Source: Plumapathes pennacea (taxonomy: Eukaryota; Cnidaria; Anthozoa; Antipatharia; Myriopathidae). Taken from it: a stretch of DNA of 64,000 nucleotides. Location of the stretch: assembly GCA_964036295.1 (NCBI GenBank), contig OZ038465.1, positions 25,702,870 through 25,766,869 of the forward strand, written 5' to 3'. Below, piece after piece: positions 45,158 to 56,776 of the stretch. The notes under the pieces were generated by a model, which saw only the letters and a list, made by a program, of their open reading frames with translations, was not told where the DNA came from and searched no databases. A program made the position numbers and the translations under genes. Every line of letters starts with the position of its first letter. The stretch's first letter is position 1.

Positions 45158-45488
45158 ACATCTAACAAAGATAGATGATAGATGACTGATAGATGACATC
45201 AAACGCAACCGAACGAACAACAGACTAATCAGCAGGACAAAAGAACATCAACTGACCAATAACGAAACACAACCAAGCCGACTCGACCAACAATAGGCCG
45301 ACATAACGGACCAATCACTTCTACAACCAGAGACATATATACCGTCATCTGACGAATACTTTTAACTTGACTCTGAAGATGACTTCCGCTCAGGTAGTCG
45401 AAACGTCAGTCACCAACAACAGTCTTTCTGGAGACTACTCTAACCCGAACGATCACAACCAACCTACATCTAACAAAGTCGTGAGGGA
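45158..45488 (+). mobile_element. 305 bp ribozyme-bearing retroelement (retrozyme-like)
   Basis: Insert 45171-45475 is flanked by an exact 13 bp direct repeat, ACATCTAACAAAG (45158-45170 and 45476-45488). The interrupted repeat has no such duplication at 54296 (ACTTTGTAAG), so this is a target-site duplication. The left edge has a GATAGATGA-type microsatellite (45170-45205); the right part holds the hammerhead-like motif. No protein. Animal retrozymes are short non-autonomous elements with hammerhead motifs, believed to be moved by Penelope-like RTs; this fits, as an inference. Intact PLEs lie 5 kb away. Confidence 0.65.
45368..45412 (+). ncRNA. Hammerhead-ribozyme variant (dimer-type, very short stem III)
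   Basis: Read 5' to 3': stem I strand TGACT (45368-45372); core CTGAAGA (CUGANGA, 45373-45379); one extra T; stem II GACT...AGTC (45381-45384 with 45396-45399, further CC/GG pairs inside, loop GCTCA); core GAAA (45400-45403); CGTC with cleavage site after GTC (45407); stem I return AGTCA (45408-45412), exactly complementary to TGACT. Stem III is only the palindrome ACGT, as in the Penelope-associated variants that cleave as dimers. The extra T after CUGAAGA could lower activity. Confidence 0.6.
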
Positions 45489-45700
45489 CTGGTGACAAAC
45501 CAAAATATGGTAATTTTCAAAAAACAATTTCTCAAAACCGCGGCCGTATATTTTCAAAACAAAACCCTATCCGAATAGCTTAACATATTCTTAATCGAAA
45601 ATAGAAATGTATTGGTTGGCACAAGATACAGTTTTTATGTGACAGTCGGTTGAAATTGCCAAAAATCGGCACGGACGACATTTTACCGCTAAACTTTGTT

Positions 45701-47066
45701 GACGTTTTTTTGTCATAACTTGTCGGTATTTTTTGTCCAATTGAACGGGAAATAAGTTTTAGCTGGCGAAAATTATACTGCAATATGATTTTCATGTAAA
45801 ATTAATCTAGCTCTGTAAAATTATATGACAGAAATTCAAGAATCTATAGTTAGAGGGGTGCGTTTTCCGTGCAATTGTGATTTTAATTAGGTAAGGATAA
45901 CAATTCATTTAGGTTCAAATACAGCCTACGCTGGCCGCTTATTTGCTTAATTGCTTGTGACGACACAAGCTTTAAATTGGAACGATTTTTTTTTTTATTT
46001 TTATTTTTCTGGGTTAGACAGATGCATGCGGTGATTGGTTCATATTATCATGTGATTTGTTATGACGTTGTGATCAAGTGACTTGGCGGGCGAGCAGTTT
46101 CGCCATTTTGAAGACAGCAAGTTGCTTCCCTTAGTTGGCTCTGTGGATTATTTTATGGACCGCTCATCTTACTTACAAACGCATACGCCGGCTGCGGTAG
46201 ACCCATACTAAAATTCATTGAGCGGTTTTGGCTTGGGTCGGTCCGTTCAGCCTCAAAAACCATATTGAAAGCCATGAAAGCAAATGCAATGAACTTATCA
46301 ATGAACTGCATAACTATGCACAACTGTACAGAAATGTACGAAGAATCTGATATCCAGAACCTGGAGAACTTGAAGGAACAAGCTGAACGAAGGCGCTCGA
46401 GATACAAAGACGAGAACCTGTGTAAAGACGGCGATTCTTGACAAGCGCTTGATAGCGGATTATATGGAACTGTTTAGTATGAGGGTGAACTTGAAGGTAC
46501 TTTGTATTCTTTTACTTTGTATTATTCTTGCTGATACAAGTAAAGCGTCAGAAAATCTGACTTTTGTTTGGAATCAAAATTTCACTCTGCGTGCATTTAT
46601 GTTGTTGTTGCGACATTTTGGCTCGGTGCCATGAAGGTCAAACAATCAGTGGAACAGATGGCGTTATTATTTGAAAATTGGGAAATGGCTGAGGAAAAAG
46701 TGACCGTTGGTAGATCTTGCTTCGCTCAGTTTTATTGTATACCCACAAATGTTTATGTGAAAGAAAACCGAAGTCCTCCAGGACGAAGTCGTGAGCCAAG
46801 CCACGTACCATTGAATTACCTTTCACGCATTTTGAACAAGAGTAGAAAAGCAGGCGACTAATACAAGAATACATTTCAAAGAATGTCCCAAAGTCGTCAA
46901 AAGTTCATGATTATACCCGAGCTTACGTACTTCACAATGCTAATGCGTTCCGTGAACGTGCATGTAAACAACATGGAAACAATAAAAAGCCACAGATGGA
47001 AATGGAAAGAGAAAATTAGGATCACTAAACCATCGCTGCGAGAAAGCTAGAAGCTCAAAAAGAAGA
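45701..47066. other. Decayed coding sequence, unassigned
   Basis: Plus strand near 46320-46420 reads DIQNLENLKEQAERRRSRYK and later VPLNYLSRILNKSRKAGD, with stops between. These look like remnants of one protein. No family recognised. Confidence 0.3.
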
Positions 47067-47288
47067 TTGCCAAAAGTAACCGAGTTGCTAAGATACGTTT
47101 GTATTTTAAAATGTGTTAAAAAACAGGCATTGCAAGATCAGGCGTATTCAGAGATCAAAATCACAGAACCAAGTACAATGTGTTTTCTCGTGTCAAGGGA
47201 TATAGAAAAAAATTCCGGTCCTTCAGTTGTTGATCCAAACAAAACGATCATCGGTTGGCTTTCTGGATGCACGGAAGCCATACTTTAA
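47067..47288 (+). pseudogene. Fragment with degenerate 2A-like motif
   Basis: 74-codon frame containing MCFLVSRDIEKNSGPSVVDP. The 2A ribosome-skipping consensus is D-V/I-E-x-N-P-G-P; here DIEKNSGP differs at the essential P before G. In anthozoans and echinoids such 2A-like sequences are found near the N-terminus of non-LTR retrotransposon and immune-type proteins. The partner protein cannot be identified. Confidence 0.45.
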
Positions 47289-47513
47289 GAGCGATTTTGG
47301 CTTGCATTGTTTTTAAGCGTCGGAAGACTTGAAAATAGCCGTACACAAATGCTTGATGTGTTACCAGCGGGACCCCCGTAAAGTACGAAGGGTTGCGTTT
47401 TGCAAATGCTCGATTATAGATACCGCTTCAACCAATGTATCTGTGTTCTGAGCAATATTTGTGTGAAAGAACATCGAATAAGTAGTAGAAGACGTGTCGA
47501 AACTTGATAGAAC

Positions 47514-47888
47514 TTGAACTTTTCCCTGCGGGCAGAGCGTCTCCCTTTGTCGGAAACTCTGCGGCTTTGTGTAACGCGCGGCGTATACGAACAGTCGGCG
47601 TTTAACTTCGTTTTGCGTGCAGTAAAGGTTCTTTGTTTATTGTCTGAGGATATTGAATTACTAATAGGATTGAGGCAAATATCACGCGAGATTAAGATAC
47701 AAGATCTGTCAATGAAATGTCACGAGCATAATATCATAGAACGGGGAATCACGAATCATCAGCTACTTAGCTTTCACTCACGCCGCTTTAACAAAAGCAG
47801 GAAAGACCGGCAGGCGATTACATCGAGAATATTTGTCACTGAATACCTCGAAGTCTTCAAGGTTGATATCCGACTATCCGAGCCGTAA
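47514..47888 (+). pseudogene. Second fragment, related, with relic 2A-like motif
   Basis: Includes VKVLCLLSEDIELLIGLRQI, readable as a decayed LLSGDIELNPGP-type sequence (not functional), then SFHSRRFNKSRKDRQ, which echoes LSRILNKSRKAGD near 46840. Suggests two diverged copies of one gene in this interval. Confidence 0.35.
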
Positions 47889-48113
47889 TTGTTCGCTCCA
47901 CAAGCCCGTGATGCACGCCTTTGTTGTCACGGTATTCAAACGTCTGCAGCTTCCGATAGAGATTAATTTCGTATCGACCCAGAATTTTGCGTCAAAGCTT
48001 AATGCATAGCAGTCTTGAACATATTAGTGATCAGACTTGTACATGTAGGATGCGTAACGTCTGAGATGGCTTTTTCATACGAAGTAATTTCATCATGGGA
48101 AGTGTCATGTTTT

Positions 48114-48449
48114 AGGCCCCGTCCACACCTACGCCGGATAAATTTGAAAACGCAACTTTATTCTTACGGTTAGGAAAACGCTCTTCAAAGTGGATAAACT
48201 TGAAAACGCCGGCTTTGCGTTTTGGTGTGGACGAAAAACATTTTGAAAACGGAACTTTTCGAAAACCCTGACTCACGTGGTCACGTCAAGTGGTTTCAAA
48301 GATTGTCAGGGACGTTTGTAGAGCAATAACAATACATTTGGGCCCGGAAACATTTTATCCGTTTTCCAGTGTGGACGGAAAACATTTCTTCCGCTTTCAG
48401 AGTGAAAGTTGCGTTTTCAAATTTATCCGGCGTAGTGTGGACGGGGCCT
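48114..48449. mobile_element. AGGCCCCGTCCACAC MITE
   Basis: 336 bp element with almost perfect ~45 bp inverted ends: AGGCCCCGTCCACACCTACG, then GCCGGATAAATTTGAAAACG and the inverse. Further GTGTGGAC repeats inside. hAT-like ends of this kind are widespread in animals. The target duplication is not clear. Confidence 0.75.
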
Positions 48450-49725
48450 TAATGTGCTACAGCTACTTGAACATGATGCACACGCTGGGAAGATGAGATA
48501 AGGCTATTACGCTGTCTTACAGCTACTTAAGATGTCGGGTATTCCCCAGTCAATCCCATTACAAAATGACAACACAGTTCCTCCACAAAACATGTCAGCT
48601 TGAAAATTCACTCAACAAGGTTGCCAGGTTGTATAGAAAGCGTCACACAAGTACTGTCACGTGCATCGGAAAGCAATGAAAACTGGGTTGTTGCAAACGA
48701 AGAATATTCCTACGGGGCCTTCGATAATTGTTTTCTCTCAATTATTATAATACACTTTTTCGTGAATATCTGTTTGACCGAAATTAGATAAAAAGAGGGC
48801 AAGAAAAATAAAGGGAGCTCTTGGATCCGTCATTTGCAAAAACTGACTCGGCTATAATATCTTTTGCATATAAACGCACGACAAAAGTTCCTCTCCCGGG
48901 ACCCCGCGTGTCTCTATTCATTGTACTAATGACGTCACAAGCGCACTGGCCACGGGCCTGTCTTGTTCGAACCTAAAACATCCCTCGATCGAATCTGTTT
49001 TTTGCTCCTTCGAATTGATCTTCCGTTGCGCTCCGGTGATCAGTAACGCCAGACAGCATTAATAGCACAAAAGCGCTCACTTCAAACCCCATTTTCCGCG
49101 CCCAAAGTTCACCGAACCCTCACAAGTTAGGGCCCGGTCGCACTGGGAAGTTTAGTCGATAGTATCTCAGCATCGAGCGCAATATGACGGTTTATTCAAT
49201 TTTTGGTAGCAACTTACTGACATATATTTCTGGTGACAAGCGCTATTTGAACTTCAAATGATGAAAATGTCGATGTTAATGTCGTTAAAGTTACGAGTGC
49301 GACCGAAGCGTTATACATCCAAATGCGCCAAATTTAACCGGCTTTTTTAATTGGCCGTTAAATTTAAACTTTGAGCATGCTCTTGCGAGTTTTGACCGAA
49401 ATTCCTTCAGTTGTCCTAAGTACCGCAACAAATCCTTCCGTCAAACTCCGTAACAAAATCGTTCTCAAGAGGTTTAAATTGCATATGTACGCGAAGCTTA
49501 GAGAATGTACTTTTAAAATCTTAAAGTGAAAATGGGATCATTTCATTAAAATAAGAGAGCGAGCGCAAAATGTGTCAAACTTCATACAATTTTGATCGGC
49601 GTTGCATCTCAGCGGGAATCACGCAAATTTCCGATTATCAAATTACAGTACACTCAACTTTCAAACATGGCGTTTGGTATCGTGTAGTATATTTGTTTAG
49701 CTTGGTTGGGTTCTATTTGTACGAT
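48450..49725. other. No recognisable gene; upstream of the DDE-like gene
   Basis: No promoter motif is clear. A methionine-started frame open from 49570 leads into exon 1 but its first 52 codons do not resemble the family. Confidence 0.35.
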
Positions 49726-50758
49726 ATGAATTGCTCATTCGCATCGGAAGGCTCACCTTGCGCTGCTGCTGAAACAAGGTCGACGTTACTGCCCTCAGAG
49801 GCATGTAGCGGCGATGTGACCAAGTATTTAGAGAGCCTTGGAGTTAGCACCAAGCGAGGGTGGACCACGAAAGCGGAAATTTCCTACAACGAAAAAGATC
49901 TAATCCTTAACAGGGCTGGCCTGTTCAGTTTGTCGGATGAGGAGGTGAATGCTATGGTCATCTGCCCAAAGCACAAATCAAATTTGACTGTGGACTGGCC
50001 AGGTCGAAAGCGCATCACATGCTGTTACCCGACACACAAACCTGGAAAAGGTCGGCACAAACAAAGCAAGAAGCCACGCAGAGTCAATTTCGACATATCG
50101 CAGGAAATATTTACTTTGCACAAATGTGCTGTGCCAGTAGGATCAGGTGAGATTACGATTTTCACTATAAATTTTTCGAAAATCAACCAAACTTCACAAC
50201 TATCACATATCAATCATCTTACGTCATATGAACGTGAGAAAAATAATTGGAAAAATATCAGTGGTGCAGTTGTATCTTTAATTTTAAGCTCGCCGGGCAG
50301 CTAGCTTCTTCACAAGCACGAATTCCCTCCTTTAGTCCTCCTGCGTCAACAAATATTGACAGTCGATCATACATCATCAATTTATACTTCTATCTCCACG
50401 CCGACGAAGTCCAAAGTGCTAGCGTTCCTATATGTTTACAAATTCCTCATGTGGTCAATTCCAGTTCCGGACACTATTTCTGCTCTCCAGCGGTCCGCTT
50501 ACTGTAGCTTCAACTTTTACTGCTTAGACGAACTTGCGTTCAGTTTTACTATAACCCACATTAAAAACTGGTTCTTCTGGTCAGAAGGGAGGCAAAATTA
50601 CCATTTTAGTGTGCACACTAACGACATAAGGATTCGGACCAATATGTCGATATTTTCATATGTGAATACCTTGCAAGATTCGAGCCCCAAGACATCGATG
50701 GGTGGATATACTAACTCACTAAACCACGATAACGTTTTCACTCATTTATCGATTTAAT

Positions 50759-50939
50759 AAATTTCCACTGGTTTGCCGTGGTGTGGACTCTTATTTACCA
50801 CGATTTACGTCATCACATGGTCAAAATGTTATGGACTCACGAGGCGCTTTGCCGAGTGAGTCCGCAACTAATTTTGACCATGTGATGACGTAAATCGTGG
50901 TAAATAAGAGTCCACACCACGGCAAACCAGTGGAAATTT
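50759..50939. repeat. Palindromic element in intron 1 of the DDE-like gene
   Basis: Arms of about 70 bp: AATTTCCACTGGTTTGCCGT, then GGACTCTTATTTACCACGAT and TTACGTCATCACATGGTCAA, and their inverse, nearly identical. The loop contains its own short inverse (GGACTCACGAGGCG...GAGTCC). A third partial GGACTCTTATTTACCACG lies at 51022. Young foldback. Confidence 0.8.
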
Positions 50940-51216
50940 GCTTTTTACCACAACATTTAGAAATATACAGGAAAACTTGCAAACTTGCAAAACGTGACAT
51001 GCTGGCATCAGCATCGTTGTCTGGACTCTTATTTACCACGGTAAATCGACCAATGAGAGAGCGAGAAACTAGTGTGTTGTGGTAAAAAGATATATTATTA
51101 AAAGTGGCCTTCTAACATTATCTGTTTTGATCCCAGCAATATGCGGAGTATGCCGTTCAGAACACTACAGAGCTCGCGGAGCAGGACAAACGGGCACGGA
51201 GCGTGATCTACGACAG

Positions 51217-51753
51217 GTGCAGAATGTTTTTCTTGTATTTGTTTTCTTTCTTTTCCAGGTCAATATCGGTCGGAAGTTTCAGATACCTCTTGTTTTGCAG
51301 CCAAATGGCTGCCAGAGCACATAGCATAAAATAATGTCCAAGGAAAATTATCTGTGCATATTTTCGAAGCCCGAAGTAGTTTATTGTCTTTATTATCCTT
51401 CAAATATTTCCTCTCGCAGCGCAAATAACGGCGCGAAAACTGTGAAGCTTTTTAGTGCTTTCTGGAACTTCTTGTTCGACCAATAAATTGATGTCCTCCT
51501 CACAAGTCATCTTGTAGTGATTTTTGTGACTAAATAAATAGAATTGTGTTAGGATATTGTCAATAAACAGCGTTAGTTTGCCAGGCGGGGGTTATTCGCT
51601 GATAACGTCCGCTCACGAGCGAACGTTATTCGGTCACGTGTCACGATTCTACCAATCACGTGCGGGAGGAAATATTTGATGGGTCATAATGGTGAATAAC
51701 ATTAGTCACAGAAGTGTGTTTATCTCCGTCTTGTTTTTTCTTTTTTTTTTCAG
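51217..51753 (+). other. Intron 2 of the DDE-like gene
   Basis: Donor CAG/GTGCAG, acceptor TTTTTTTTTTCAG/GTAGTTGAC. No inserted repeat recognised, apart from a short GAACGTTATTCG-type inverted motif near 51595-51635. Confidence 0.5.
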
Positions 51754-54079
51754 GTAGTTGACGACCCATTGGACACAACAGACCAAAATACTGTAGCGTC
51801 TGAACCTATACCTGACGCGCACGAGCAGCTGCTTCTCTCAGAGACATCTCAGGGGGAACGTGGAGCCACTTCATCACAGTCATCCCAACGTAGCAGTGTT
51901 CCAGAGGAAGAAATTAGCATCTGGTCAGATGAAATCGAGGAGCAGCTACTAAAACGACAGAAGCTCAACGAAACCCTTACCAGCTTGTCTGGAGGCCGCA
52001 TCAGCCCTGTCCTGTCAATCCTGAATACTTCTTGGGATGACATTTCTTCGACACAACAGAAGTATTATTTGCGAAAGGCAACGCAAGCCATTGCTGCAGC
52101 CCTCACAGTCATCAGCCCTGGAGAAGAACAGGAACTGCGGCGCACCATTCGAAGAGAACCATCAGTGACAACTAGTGGCTCAAGAATTTCAAGACGCAAA
52201 AGTTTCGCCCCGAATTCGGGACTGATTAATGTCCTTTGTCAAGGCATACGAGCAAGCGGAGTCATGGCAAACAAAAAGACAGAACCTGTCTCTTTTTGCC
52301 AATGACTTTAGCCGAAGTGAGCTGCAGGATATGGTACCATCATTGTCAAAATGGAGAATAGACCAGGCTCGGCAACATGCTACCGAAGTTGGTAAAGGTC
52401 AGCCGTTACCTGAAGCCCCCATCTACCGCGCACGAATCACTTCAGTTCAGGTTGACCATTTCATCGACTTTATATCCAGACCAGAGATGATACAGGATGT
52501 GGCATTTGGCACAAAGACGTATCTAGACTCGGCTGAACGTATCATCATTCCCGCAGTGGTGCGAACAGTAATTCCCTCGCGAATTATCGAGCAGTACACA
52601 GCCTACTGCACACTGCATGACTTCGAGCCTGCTGGACAGAGTTCACTATACAGAATGATTCAAGTGTGCGCCGCCTCAATGCAAACGTCCTTACAAGGTT
52701 TGGACAATATTACCGCTGAAGGCACTGAGGCCATAGAGGGTGTGTCCACAATCGTTAAGACCCTAGGCGATAGTGGTGCAAATTAAAGATGGGTAGAGTT
52801 CACACAGCAAAGAATCAAAGAAGTCGAGGTACCTCAAAGCTGACTTCAAGACCCACGTCGATAAAGACCAGAGCTACGCTGATCATTGCACCACTTATGC
52901 ATTGAGCGACCCGAGCGACCCGCAGTTTCAAGGCCTTTGTCAACAGGAACATGACGTTGACTGCATCAGGTGCGATTCGCTTGAAACGATCTTCAGCGAG
53001 ATAGAGCAGAAGATCGGCAATACTGAAGTGTCTGAGGATCAGCAGTCAAGACTAAACTATGAGCTCAAGCAGACGTGCGAGGCAATACGGGCGTGGAAAT
53101 CGCATTTACTGCGTACAGTCAACCAGGAAGAAAGCAAGCAGGAAGTTCTTCAAATACTTGAATAGGAGAGCTGCATGATCTTCATGGACTGGGCCATGAA
53201 ATATTTGCCACAGCGGTACAGAGAACGAATGAGTGAGTTCTTTGGCAAGCGTGGTAAAAACTGGCACGTCAGTGCTGTCATCACCAAACATGATGGACGG
53301 TGTGAGGTCGAGTGGTTCGTTCACATGTTTAACTCTTGCACCCAAAACAGCTTTGCAGTAGCCTCTATTGTAGAGCACCTGTTTACAACCATAAGGCAAG
53401 AATTACCATTGATCACCGAGGCATACCTACGGTCTGACAACGCAGGATGCTACCATAGTGGATCCCTGATTCTCAGTCTCCCTGCTATCGGCCAACGCAT
53501 TGGTCTGACACCTGTCCGATACGACTTCTCTGATCCTGTCGGGTAAGGACATCTGCGATTGGAAGACTGCACCCATGAAGGCGCATATTCGTAGATGGGT
53601 TAATGAGAAGCACAACGTCGTTACTGCAGAAGATATGAAGGTAGCATTGGAGTCGCATGGGGGTCTGAAGGGATGCAGGGTAGCTGTGGTTCAGACCGAT
53701 CCCACGAAAGAGATCACGGGAAACAAAATACTAGAGTTAGCCTGCTAAACAACTTTTCATTTGAAGCAACCGGAGTACGAGCTTGGAGAGCTTATGGCGT
53801 TGGGCCTGGGAGAATGTTGTCGTATAGAGAGCTAGAGGTTGAACCCCAAGGTGCCACGGCACTAAAGGTGATCCAGCCTTTTGGTCCCCGTTGTAAAAAG
53901 GTTGGAGCAACAAGACAAATGCCGCGGTGCCAAGAGCTGCAATTTTTTCATGTAACGAATCTGGTTGTGTACTGACCTTCAAGAGCCAAGAAGACGCAGA
54001 TGTGCATATGGATACTGGCAAACATGTAGGTGAAGATGGAGACGGTGAGTTCCTCTTTGATAAAGTGAAAAAGAGGTGG

Positions 54080-54655
54080 GCAGCGGGAAGTGTCGTCTGT
54101 GCCGATTTTCGGTGTTTTGAAATAATTCTCACGGAAAAACTATATCTTGTGCCAACCAATAAATTTCTATTTTCAAATAAGGATATGATAAGCTATTCGG
54201 ATGGGATTTTGTTTTGAAAATACATACCGCAGTTTTGAGAAATCGATTTTTGAAAATTACCATATTTCGGTTTGTCACCAGTCCCTCACGACTTTGTAAG
54301 ATTTCGTATCGTGTTAAAATTCCAAAAAAATTTAAACGGAAGTTCAAAAGCATCTTCATAACAATAATGACGTATTAAAATAGCCGAAAAAGTTTCATTG
54401 ACTAAATGCATCGGGAAGTACAGATTTTAGCACATCAAACTTGACGTAAATTTCAGCGGTTTTCTGGCCTCCAGACGGCGAAAACAAGGGGGTGGTCAAC
54501 CTCCAGAATGAAAAGTCAGAAAATCCTGCAAATAGCGCCATTCGTAATCATATCCGTTAGATATCAAACGCTGAAAAAATTATTGGAATCAGCCGACCCC
54601 TATCTTTTGGCCCTGCCCGGTTTTCTCTGACAATTACTCTTAATGCCAAAAATGA
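54080..54655. repeat. Dispersed repeat, continuous copy
   Basis: Inverse of 44484-45700 without the insertions. Ends TCGTCTGTGCCGATTTTCGG and AATTACTCTTAATGCC. It begins where the DDE-like gene's coding similarity stops (KKRWAAG), so it may have truncated that gene. Confidence 0.75.
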
Positions 54656-55280
54656 TATCCAAAATTTGTCATGGACGAGTGCGGTATCAGGAGACGTTCG
54701 TGACATGCTCGCGGTAAAACTGCGATAGCGCGCGTTCAATACAAGCAAACTCCACGAAGCTAGTGTCTTCTTGTAGCTTAATAAACACACATTCAGGAAA
54801 ATGCCTTTGTTTTCCTAGATGTTAAGCGTACGCCGAGTTTTAGGGATTATTATGCAAATTAACATGGCCGCAAATAGCGAGTTCCAAGTCATCACAGATT
54901 TGTCGGACAACCAAGCCGATAGTATTTTTTTAGGTGGAACATAAACGTTTTGCAAGGCAGAAAGAATGCCTGATCACTTTCGTATTTCCAACTGGGATCT
55001 ATCAAATAAAAATGGACAAGAATAGACAAAAAGAGCACTATTGATTTACGAGTCAACACACCTTTTCGGATGTTCCACCTCGTCTGTGGTAGAGGTGATT
55101 TTCTTGTCGTGCTGTCTGGCAATACGAGAGAGCTTGTCTTGTTTAGACGCTACTTGCCGCCGTAATTGCTGTGATCGAAAAAAAAAGAAACGTTCGCATC
55201 AGACTGTGTCCAGTAATCAGTAAAGTATTTACAAGGTATTTTTACAAGTATCCGACCAATTCCCCTACAACTTAAGATTC
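54656..55280. other. No recognisable gene
   Basis: AT-rich; no supported exon. Possibly 5' remains of the LINE whose tail follows. Confidence 0.3.
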
Positions 55281-55450
55281 AGAGACTGAGCAACTTTGGT
55301 TATTCAGAGTGCAGTCTTTTGGATCTATTCCTCATCCTTCGGTCAACTCGTTTTCTTATATAGCCGTGCATGGAATACTTTACCTGCTAAAGTCCGCAAA
55401 ACGAATAACAGTAAAGTTTTTAGGAGACTTTTATATGTGGCAAATCTGTC
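55281..55450 (+). pseudogene. LINE ORF2 C-terminal remnant
   Basis: Reads FLYSRAWNTLPAKVRKTNNS and KVFRRLL, the W-N-x-LP-x-x-(L/V)R block that ends ORF2 in CR1/L2-type LINEs. Upstream frames are broken. Confidence 0.55.
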
Positions 55451-55614
55451 ACCAGAAACTAGCGGCTGCTCATGTTCTATCTGCTCCAATTAATATTGAC
55501 ACAAACGAACTTTATAATTTGTAAGTAATTGGTTAGTAATTAGCTAGTAATAGTAATTAGGTAGCAATCAGCTGGTATTTTTAGTCAATCGCCATTTTTA
55601 CATAGTCACTGTAT

Positions 55615-56250
55615 TGTTATAGCAGAAAATTGGAATATCTTCCCGTAGTTTTGGAAGCGAATAAATTAGTGAATTGGAGTTCTTTTGTTGACAATTGGAA
55701 GAGTTAGAATAGATGTCTAATCAAGTTTTACGTTGTTGTTTACTGTGATTAACACTGAGGCCTTCCTCAGAAAATCTAAGTGATCTTGTTATTAATTGAA
55801 GATCCTGCTTTAGGAAATGAGCAATAGCAAGTGCGCACACTGTCGTAGGCGTGCCAGCACCTTCTCTTCCTTCAGATCTTAACTACAGCCAATCGTATCC
55901 ATTGGAATGTGTTAGTGTGATTTTAGAATAAGTGTAGTAAGCAAATAGAGGAGCCACTCGAGTGTTAACGACATCCTAGCGGAAAAGGCCATTCGGAAAT
56001 GTGATTTTCGAATGTGACTTTGAACTTGGTCCTAGCGAAAATCCATTTCCTATCCTTTGTGTTCTAATTCGGCCAGTGTGAAAACTATTAGGAAATCACT
56101 GGGACGACGTAACACTTGTGGTGCATAAAAGCTGTCGGCTAAGAAACTATAGAGATCAGATAGTGAAACTTGTTCTTGAAAACGGAACATCGACGCTAAA
56201 GTGCATTAAAAGTGAGCTTCAACTCTAAAGTCTGTTATAGCCCCGTAACA
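55615..56250 (+). repeat. 5' LTR (636 bp)
   Basis: Starts TGTTATAGC, ends CCCCGTAACA (TG...CA, 5 bp inverted TGTTA/TAACA). A GCATAAAAGC box near 56122 is a plausible TATA element. Differs from the 3' LTR at a single base (G at 56163 versus A at 61746). Confidence 0.95.
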
Positions 56251-56256
56251 GATTTG

Positions 56257-56275
56257 TGGCGGAGAACCGAGCATC
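56257..56275 (+). promoter_or_regulatory. Putative primer-binding site
   Basis: TGGCGGAGAACCGAGC begins 6 bases after the 5' LTR. It starts with TGG, as a site complementary to a tRNA 3' CCA end should. I cannot name the tRNA. Confidence 0.5.
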
Positions 56276-56776
56276 GATCCTGGAAAAAGACCTTCGCAAG
56301 AGGACCTTCGAGGTATTTGAAGCCAGTTTCTTTTACACACTGATCTCTGTGAGTGTTATGGGTTTTTAGTGAAAACCAAGCCAAACTGTGTTCCATTAGA
56401 AATGATGTAGGTTAGAGTTTAGAAATAAGAAAAAAAGAAAAAAAAAAAAGAAAAAAGAAGAGTGTTTGTTAGCGTAAAAACTTTAAGTTTTTTCCGAAAG
56501 TAAGTGTAAACGCGAGTCAAACTATTTGACTGTGTAGTAGTTGTGCTGTTCGGTGTTCAATAGTCGACCGATTGAGTTGATTATATGTCCTGAAATTTTT
56601 CGGGTTACTTGTCAGTTACTTGTCAGTTAATTTTTGTGCATTTTCGACATTTTTGTGAGTTGCTCGAGAAGCATTTTGCTTTTTCTCGAATTAAATTGTA
56701 CAACAATTCTTAGATCCTTTCGTGGGAGTTGAACAACTATTTTCTTTGTGGTCAAATTGAATCTTAAGGCAAGCTG
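56276..56776 (+). other. Retrotransposon leader
   Basis: About 500 bp untranslated leader with an A-rich patch (56426-56460). Packaging sequences would be expected here; none is recognisable. Confidence 0.6.

Larger units (their letters stand above)
44484..45700. repeat. Dispersed repeat copy, split by two later insertions
   Basis: 44484-44770 and 45489-45700 match, in inverse orientation, the continuous repeat at 54080-54655. Landmarks: AGAGTAATTGTCAGAGAAAA, TTACGTCAAGTTTGATGTGC, GTCGTGAGGGACTGGTGACA and ATCGGCAC(G/A)GACGAC. The gap in this copy holds a MITE (44797-45118) and a ribozyme-bearing element (45171-45475). Confidence 0.75.
49726..54090 (+). pseudogene. Cnidarian multi-exon protein with RNase H/DDE-like core and C2H2 finger
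   Basis: Three phase-compatible exons: 49726-50146 (MNCSFASEGSPC...), with CPKHKSNLTVDWPGRKRITC; 51137-51216 (AICGVCRSEHYRARG), completing a CxxC site; and 51754 to about 54090. Exon 3 encodes an acidic Ser-rich region, a helical part, DHCTTYALSDP with CxxC (DCIRCDS), then a likely RNase H fold: MDWAMKYLPQRYRE (first D), SDNAGCYHSG (second D) and SGKDICDWKTAPMKAH. After NNFSFEATGVRAWRAYGVGP comes a C2H2 finger (C-x4-C-x12-H-x5-H, 53951-54025). Disruptions: frameshift near 52225, TAA 52784-52786, frameshift near 52830, TAG 53163-53165, and frameshifts near 53538, 53720 and 53930. I recall relatives as uncharacterised proteins in many anthozoans. A transposase origin is inference from the D..D spacing. 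Confidence 0.7.
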
